Origin: Euperipatoides rowelli
Taxonomy: Eukaryota; Onychophora; Udeonychophora; Euonychophora; Peripatopsidae
Direction: 5' to 3' (one strand)
Assembly (NCBI GenBank): GCA_003024985.2
Contig: PXIH01S0007476.1
Length of the DNA stretch: 10,977 bases
The notes beneath the pieces were generated by a model. That model saw only the letters and a program-made list of their open reading frames with translations. It was not told where the DNA came from and made no database searches. Positions 6,871 through 10,977 of the stretch are shown here, piece by piece (position 1 is the stretch's first letter; each line of letters begins with the position of its first letter). The position numbers were made by a program, and so were the translations under genes.

Positions 6871-6947
6871 AATAAAGATAGAACGCTGTACAAATATCTT
6901 ACAATCTATTATTACATAATTTATAAATTGTGAGCATCTCTAATTAT

Positions 6948-6955
6948 AACTATTT
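6948..6955. repeat. Left 8-bp target duplication of the hAT element
   Basis: AACTATTT here and AACTATTG at 7280-7287 match at 7 of 8 positions and flank the CAGTG/CACTG termini. Eight bases is the standard hAT duplication length. Confidence 0.7.
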
Positions 6956-7279
6956 CAGTGTTTACCTATTAATGGTCACATAACTCTTGTATATGTATTT
7001 AAAATTTGTGGAACCCCAACCCTAAGCTTCGGCCACAATATGGCTTCACTAGCACTTGTTTAAGTTCTCGTACACTGCCCCAGAATATCATCTTGTTGCT
7101 GTTTTAGCTTCTGTAGTCAAGTTCACATTTTACTTACAATCCATTAATGTTAAAATAATTTTTTATTCCCTTTTTTTTTTAAATATTCAAATATTATTGT
7201 ATGTAACTTTTTTGTGGAACCCTAATGTTCACCTCATGGAACCCCCATGGTTCCACAGAACCCTATTTGGGAAACACTG
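6956..7279. mobile_element. 324-bp hAT-type MITE
   Basis: The left end CAGTGTTTACCTATTA and the inverted right end CAGTGTTTCCCAAATA match at 13 of 16 positions and fit the CAGNG...CNCTG terminus typical of hAT elements. The right end reads TTTGGGAAACACTG, like the ends of Charlie/Ac-type families. GTGGAACCC occurs inside both ends (about 7008 and 7214), with further GGAACCC and GGTTCC motifs near the right end, as subterminal transposase-binding repeats often do. No transposase frame is present. The 74-residue frame at 7056-7280 is incidental. Autonomous hAT copies elsewhere in the genome would have supplied the transposase. Confidence 0.75.
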
Positions 7280-7382
7280 AACTATTGTAGTGTTAATAAT
7301 GCATATTATCTACATTTCCCTCAAAATATATATTTTATATTATCATATTAACTCTGTGTATGCTTGGTTTTAAACATTTATT

Positions 7383-7523
7383 TATGCAGATATAAACATC
7401 ATGGGGTAACGCAAGATTGTAGGGAAGGGATATCATATTAAATATGCAGATATAAACATCATGGGGTAACGCAAGATTGTAGGGAAGGGATATCATATTA
7501 AATATGCAGATATAAACATCATG
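7383..7523. repeat. 60-bp tandem repeat, about 2.4 copies
   Basis: The unit beginning TATGCAGATATAAACATCAT and ending GGGATATCATATTAAA repeats with a period of exactly 60 and no differences between the two full copies. A third partial copy stops after ATAAACATCATG at 7523. A degenerate TATCATATTAA at about 7339-7350 looks like an eroded earlier unit. The 63-residue frame on the minus strand (7335-7526) is just this 20-codon unit repeated. Confidence 0.9.
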
Positions 7524-8038
7524 CAAAATTCAATAAAGATTAAATATTGGGTTTAATTAAAATATCTGTCTTTAAAATATTATGGATAAATATGAAATTG
7601 TAATAAGCTGATATATAACACAATTAATTCTTCTTTCAAGTCTTGAAGTGGAAAATGATTTTGAAAAATTAATTTAATATAATTTCCTTTTTTTTTTCTT
7701 ATTATACTCAAGTTAGCAATCGATAAAAATAAAATATGTTTAATTAATTTTTTTTTTAAAAATTTTCTTATAAAGATAAGAAAAGCCGAATTTTTTTCTT
7801 TATGTAAACTGTAATCATATCACAGTTTGTGTACTTATTTATTGAGCTTTTATGTTATTAAGAATCTTAATATTCTTAAAAGAAATCCCAGGATTATATT
7901 TTTTTAAAAAAAAAAAAAAGATAAATTTAGATTATGGAGAAGATTTTCAGATATTTCTATTTTTTAAAAGTTAAAATAACAATATCTTGATAAAGATGAT
8001 GTAAAAACTTTTAAAAAAAGATTTCCATTTCTGAGTAA
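7524..8038. other. AT-rich spacer with homopolymer runs
   Basis: Several A- and T-runs of 8 to 14 bases occur (for example around 7690, 7750 and 7900-7918). No gene, RNA or repeat terminus was identified. Confidence 0.5.
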
Positions 8039-8041
8039 ATT

Positions 8042-8153
8042 ATTACTGGAACTGCCTAAGCAGTTAGAGAATGGATTAGATTTACATACACAGAACTAAT
8101 TTTTTGTTTGTTATTTAATTACCTTGGATATACAGTTTTAGAATAATTCCAGT
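8042..8153. repeat. TTACTGGAA inverted pair
   Basis: TTACTGGAA at about 8043 is matched by TTCCAGTAA at about 8146, enclosing roughly 110 bp that includes the small dyad AACTGCCTAAGCAGTT. The GGAACT motif links it to the minisatellite that follows directly. It may be the eroded edge of the same repeat. Confidence 0.35.
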
Positions 8154-8355
8154 AAAAAAGGAACTAGTTCCAGTTCCTTTGGAATTGTAACTTAGTTCCA
8201 TTTTTAAGTTCACATTTTGAAAAAGGAACTAGTTCCAGTTCCATAATAGGATTTAGTTCCAGTTCTTAGTTCCACTTTTAAAAATGAATCTAGTTCCAGT
8301 TCTAAAATAAGAACTACTTCAAGTTCTTAGTTCCAATTTTGAAAAAGGAACTATT
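8154..8355. repeat. 60-65-bp GGAACTAGTTCCAGTTCC minisatellite
   Basis: The anchor A(n)GGAACTAGTTCCAGTTCC starts at about 8154 and 8220, appears mutated as ATGAATCTAGTTCCAGTTCT at about 8284, and returns as AAAAAGGAACTATTTAC at 8342. The spacings are 65, 60 and 62 bp. Each unit also carries a second CTTAGTTCC followed by a TTTTAA- or TTTTGA-type spacer. GGAACTAGTTCC is a perfect 12-bp palindrome. Sequence drift between units is substantial. Units like this can form subterminal arrays of DNA transposons, but no terminus was found. Confidence 0.8.
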
Positions 8356-8670
8356 TACATTTTCAAGTTTCTTTTTCATTCCTTTATCAGACAAAAACAA
8401 TATAAACAAAAAAATATTGAATTTTATTATTATTATTGTAATGATAAGATAAATTAATTGAGCTAAGTAATAAGGGATGGTAGCCATTTGAATGAAATTT
8501 CACTTATTTTAATCTCTAATATATAATTAAATATATCTATCTACTAAGTCTAGTTTTTATACAAAGCAAAATAAAAATCATATTTTGTTTTTTACAAACT
8601 CTCACATTGAGAGAAATTAGATTTGTTTAATCATTCATATATGAAAGTTCACCATGAACTAATTACTTTG
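8356..8670. other. AT-rich spacer with no gene
   Basis: Simple AT-rich sequence with an ATT run near 8425. No feature beyond that is supported. Confidence 0.5.
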
Positions 8671-9647
8671 GAGAGTGAATTTTTGAGAAAGTGAGAACGA
8701 GATGTAAGTGAATGAGAGTGAGAATAAAGGAATAAGGGGAGTGAAAATGAGAGAGTGACTGAGTGAGAGAATGAGTAAGAAAGAGTGAGTGAAAGAATAA
8801 AGTGAGAATGAGTAAGTAAATTACTGAGTGATGAGAGTGAAAGAATAAGAATTAGAATGAGACTAAGTGAATGAAAGTAAGTGAGAATCGGTAAGTGAAT
8901 GAAAGTAAGTGAGATAATGAAAATAAGAGAATGAGAGTAAATGAATAAGAGTGAATGAATAAAAGTAAGAATGAGTGAGTGAGAGGATTAGATAGTGAAT
9001 GAAAATAGGTTATTAATGGAGAGTTAAATAATAAGTCAGAATGAGAGTAAGAGAATGACTGAGTGAGTGAAACTGAAAGATTAATAGTGAGAATGAGCAA
9101 GAATGAAAGTGAGTGAGAATGAAAGATTCAGAGTGAGACTGAGTGAATAAAAGTGAATGAGAGAGAGTCAAAGAATAAAAATGAAAATGACTAATGAATG
9201 ACTGAGTGAGTGAAAGAATAAGAGTAAGAATGAGAGTGAAAGAATAAGAGGGAAAATGAAAGTAAGTGAATCACAGTGAGTGAGTAAAAGGATAAGTGAG
9301 TGAGAATGAGAGTAAGTGAATGAAAGAGTGATAATTAGAGAGAGAATAGGAGTAAGAGGGAGTGAAAATAGTGAAAGTGAGTGAGTGAAAGAATAAGAGT
9401 AAGAATGAGAGTGAAAGAATAAGAGGGAAAATGAAAGTAAGTGAATCACAGTGAGTGAGTAAAAGGATAAGTGAGTGAGAATGAGAGTAAGTGAATGAAA
9501 GAGTGATAATTAGAGAGAGAATAGGAGTAAGAGGGAGTGAAAATAGTGAAAGTGAGTGAGTGAAAGAATAAGCATGAATGAGTGAGATTGAGTAAATAAG
9601 AGTAAGAAAGAGAGAATGAGAGAGAGTGTATGAGAGTGAATAAGAGA
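8671..9647. repeat. Approximately 1-kb GAGTGA/GAATGA degenerate satellite
   Basis: Almost 1 kb is built from G, A and T on the + strand with very few C, in 4-base-like steps such as GAGT, GAAT, GAAA and GTAA (GAGTGAGTGAAAGAATAAG). A 28-bp local duplication is visible at about 8864-8919 (TAAGTGAATGAAAGTAAGTG twice), and a larger 175-bp duplication lies within. The minus-strand frames over 8852-9790 translate to Ser/Leu/His/Phe/Tyr strings because the strand lacks stop-forming purine triplets, so they are not genes. Confidence 0.9.
9203..9572. repeat. Near-perfect 175-bp tandem duplication
   Basis: The segment 9203-9377 recurs at 9378-9552 with no difference noticed by eye, and 9553-9572 begins a third copy that diverges at AGCATG instead of AGAGTA. 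The neighbouring repeat units are heavily mutated, so this block was copied recently relative to the rest of the satellite, or has been homogenised. Confidence 0.85.
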
Positions 9648-9819
9648 TATTTATATTCATTAAAAAACAAGCTAAATAACAAGATTGTCGATATTAAACA
9701 TTTTAATCTGCTCATAAAAGTTTTAAATAAATTTCTTATAGCCATACAAATTTTTATCAGATTGAATGTGAAAAATAAAAGTGTTGGCAATATTTAACAA
9801 ACAAGAACAATTAGCCTAC
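9648..9819. other. AT-rich spacer
   Basis: Short AT-rich segment with no supported feature other than the candidate donor at its right edge (GCCTAC at 9814-9819, minus strand GTAGGC). Confidence 0.4.
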
Positions 9820-9864
9820 CTTCCTATTGTTTTGCACACTCAAAATGTGATACAATTTGTGTTT
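9820..9864 (-). CDS. Candidate 45-nt exon, weak to moderate
   Basis: On the minus strand a T-rich stretch ending ATTGCTTTCAG (AG at 9865-9866) is a good acceptor. Forty-five bases later comes GGAAG|GTAGGC, an acceptable donor. Only the frame starting at the first base is open, giving KHKLYHILSVQNNRK (15 codons, phase 0 in and out). The other two frames contain stops. The peptide family is not recognised. It has the same orientation as the 5757-5925 exon and could belong to the same gene upstream of it, but the two phases do not join directly, so at least one more exon would be required. A chance pairing cannot be excluded. Confidence 0.3.
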
Positions 9865-9866
9865 CT

Positions 9867-10365
9867 GAAAGCAATTTATTTAAAACTTTTAAGTAAAGAT
9901 AAAAGTGTGTTACATTAAAGGAAGTGCTTATTCTAAAATGGATTGAAATAATACTTTCCTATCTTAGTTCTTATTCCTATAGGGGGCACTTAACTCAACA
10001 GATCATTTTCTCATGCATAGAATCATACACATTGTAGAATATTGTATTTTCATTCATATTTGCATTTTTTAATTAGAAAGTGCTGTAGAAGCTAGAACAT
10101 TTTATAAAATGGCCTACATATTTTTAAGTTAAAAAGATCTCTATTCCATCATTTCAGTTTACAATCAGTTTGTGTTAGGGAAATACGATAATCAAATACT
10201 ACGCATATGTCATTTACTAAATAAAATTTTGTAAATGCCAGAATAAATCTACCGATTTCTTCCTTGAAGAATTAATTTGCTTAACAGTAGGTGGAAAATT
10301 TTAAATTAATGTTAAATATTATTTTCTATCATCTATTGATATTTTGCGCAAGGTGGCCAATTTTA
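9867..10365. other. AT-rich spacer with no gene
   Basis: No open frame, repeat terminus or RNA gene was identified. It leads into a poly-C tract. Confidence 0.5.
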
Positions 10366-10383
10366 CCCCCCCCCCTTTTTTTT
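10366..10383. repeat. C10-T8 homopolymer junction
   Basis: Ten C (10366-10375) are followed directly by eight T, then by CT-rich sequence (ACACCCTCCCTCTCTTGG). It is a polypyrimidine tract, unusual against the AT-rich background, and its reverse strand is G-rich. Confidence 0.85.
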
Positions 10384-10530
10384 ACACCCTCCCTCTCTTG
10401 GATTGGTGAAGCTCTGTGCATCAATTAATAATGTAAACAGAGAGTTGCAAAAGTACCAGTTTAATCAAGTTTGCTACAAATCTTGGCCAAATTCAAGGAA
10501 ATAAGNTATGAAACTTAAGGTTAAAGCTAT

Positions 10531-10544
10531 GTCACCATGGTAAC
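10531..10544. promoter_or_regulatory. RFX X-box consensus
   Basis: GTCACCATGGTAAC matches every position of the animal X-box consensus GTHNYYATRRNAAC, which is bound by RFX transcription factors and is common in promoters of ciliary genes. It is a near-perfect dyad. No downstream gene was identified within reach on either strand, so a regulatory role is inferred from the motif alone. One match in 11 kb of both strands is not expected often by chance, but it is not impossible. Confidence 0.4.
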
Positions 10545-10645
10545 CAATTTAGACAAGCTAGAAGAGGAAATTTTTCATCTTAGTTACTGCTCATCTCACA
10601 CAAGGGCGATCTTTTTTAATAACGTCAGATTTATTTACATATTAG

Positions 10646-10870
10646 CAAGGGTTGCCGAGTTGGAAACCTATCAGAATTAGATCCACATTCGAATTTCACC
10701 CCGGACAACTAAGGGGGGGGGGGGTATAAAATGCCTTGCAGAGCTCAATTCAGGGCAGAGAACACCCGAATCTTCTGGTCTACATGAACCTTTCAAATTT
10801 TTAACACGTAATCCGAAGATGTCGAAATTTATAGAATGTCGGACGAAGTCAGGCAAATTTGTATTCATAA
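10646..10870 (+). mobile_element. tRNA-headed SINE-like repeat 3
   Basis: The A box TTGCCGAGTTGG (10652-10663) matches the Pol III consensus at 11 of 12 positions and resembles the GCCGAG start of leucine or serine tRNAs. A B-box-like CATTCGAATTTC lies at 10686-10697. A 12-base G-run (10713-10724) and TATAAAA follow, then a tRNA-unrelated body of about 140 bp with raised G and C (CAGGGCAGAGAACACCCG). No target duplication was found and the right edge is approximate. The minus-strand frame at 10677-10868 is a shadow of this repeat. Confidence 0.4.
10713..10724. repeat. G12 homopolymer
   Basis: Twelve consecutive G inside the SINE-like unit, immediately before TATAAAA. Length in the source genome may be uncertain because such runs are error-prone. 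Confidence 0.9.
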
Positions 10871-10977
10871 TTCCAATAATAACTCAAAATTAACAATAAA
10901 CATTCATATCTTTAAGCAGTAACCATATCAGTCTTCGATTAACTTTAATTTTATCAATAGTTTCTTCAGTCCAAATT

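Noticed and set aside
7056-7280. 74-residue + strand frame
   Set aside because: It ends at the terminus of the hAT MITE and has no transposase features.
7335-7526. 63-residue minus-strand frame
   Set aside because: It is the 60-bp tandem repeat read in one frame, and the same 20 residues recur.
8852-9790. Four long minus-strand frames (82-129 residues) rich in Ser, Leu, His, Phe and Tyr
   Set aside because: They lie mainly in the low-complexity G/A/T satellite, overlap each other in different frames and repeat internally with the DNA. There is no domain, and the composition follows from the repeat.
10725-10731. TATAAAA as a core promoter
   Set aside because: It sits inside a SINE-like repeat beside a G-run with no gene downstream in the window. 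The motif is frequent by chance.

Overview
This is AT-rich, gene-poor metazoan genomic DNA. No prokaryotic gene, rRNA or intact tRNA gene, CRISPR array or complete protein-coding gene is visible. Spliceosomal splice sites, tRNA-headed SINEs with target-site duplications, hAT-like and TTAA-type DNA transposon remnants, a decayed THAP zinc-finger reading frame and large minisatellites point to an animal, probably an invertebrate. A mollusc or cnidarian is only a guess from repeat style and base composition. Four isolated N bases (2380, 2683, 4489, 10506) suggest a draft assembly or ambiguous calls.

Layout. 1-2050: AT-rich intergenic or intronic sequence with a 17-bp-arm hairpin (627-663), a degenerate ATT-type trinucleotide tract (856-1085), an inverted-repeat element bounded by G and C homopolymers (1344-1539) and small palindromes. 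2141-2189: a candidate 49-nt exon on the + strand with strong splice sites. 2220-about 2720: the left part of a TTAA-type DNA transposon carrying a frameshifted THAP domain, inserted about 30 bp past that exon's donor. 2720-4335: almost featureless. 4340-4984: a 645-bp non-autonomous TTAA element with long terminal inverted repeats, inserted into a 14-bp tandem repeat. 5009-5094: a cluster of promoter-like motifs on the - strand. 5757-5925: a candidate 169-nt exon on the - strand, the best protein-coding evidence here. 6380-7290: two tRNA-type SINEs and a 324-bp hAT MITE. 7383-7523: a 60-bp tandem repeat. 8154-8355: a 60-65-bp GGAACTAGTTCC minisatellite. 8671-9647: about 1 kb of strand-asymmetric G/A/T repeat with a near-perfect 175-bp duplication inside. 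9820-9864: a weaker - strand exon candidate. 10366-10870: poly-C and poly-G tracts, an RFX X-box consensus and a third SINE-like tRNA head.

How it fits together. The window is best read as intronic and intergenic DNA of one or two host genes on opposite strands, heavily colonised by transposons. The exon calls rest on splice signals, single open frames and protein-like translation, not on recognised families, so they are tentative. The transposon calls are firmer because termini and target duplications can be read directly. The long reading frames on the - strand between 8852 and 9790 come from the low-complexity repeat and are not genes. No new multi-gene system is visible.
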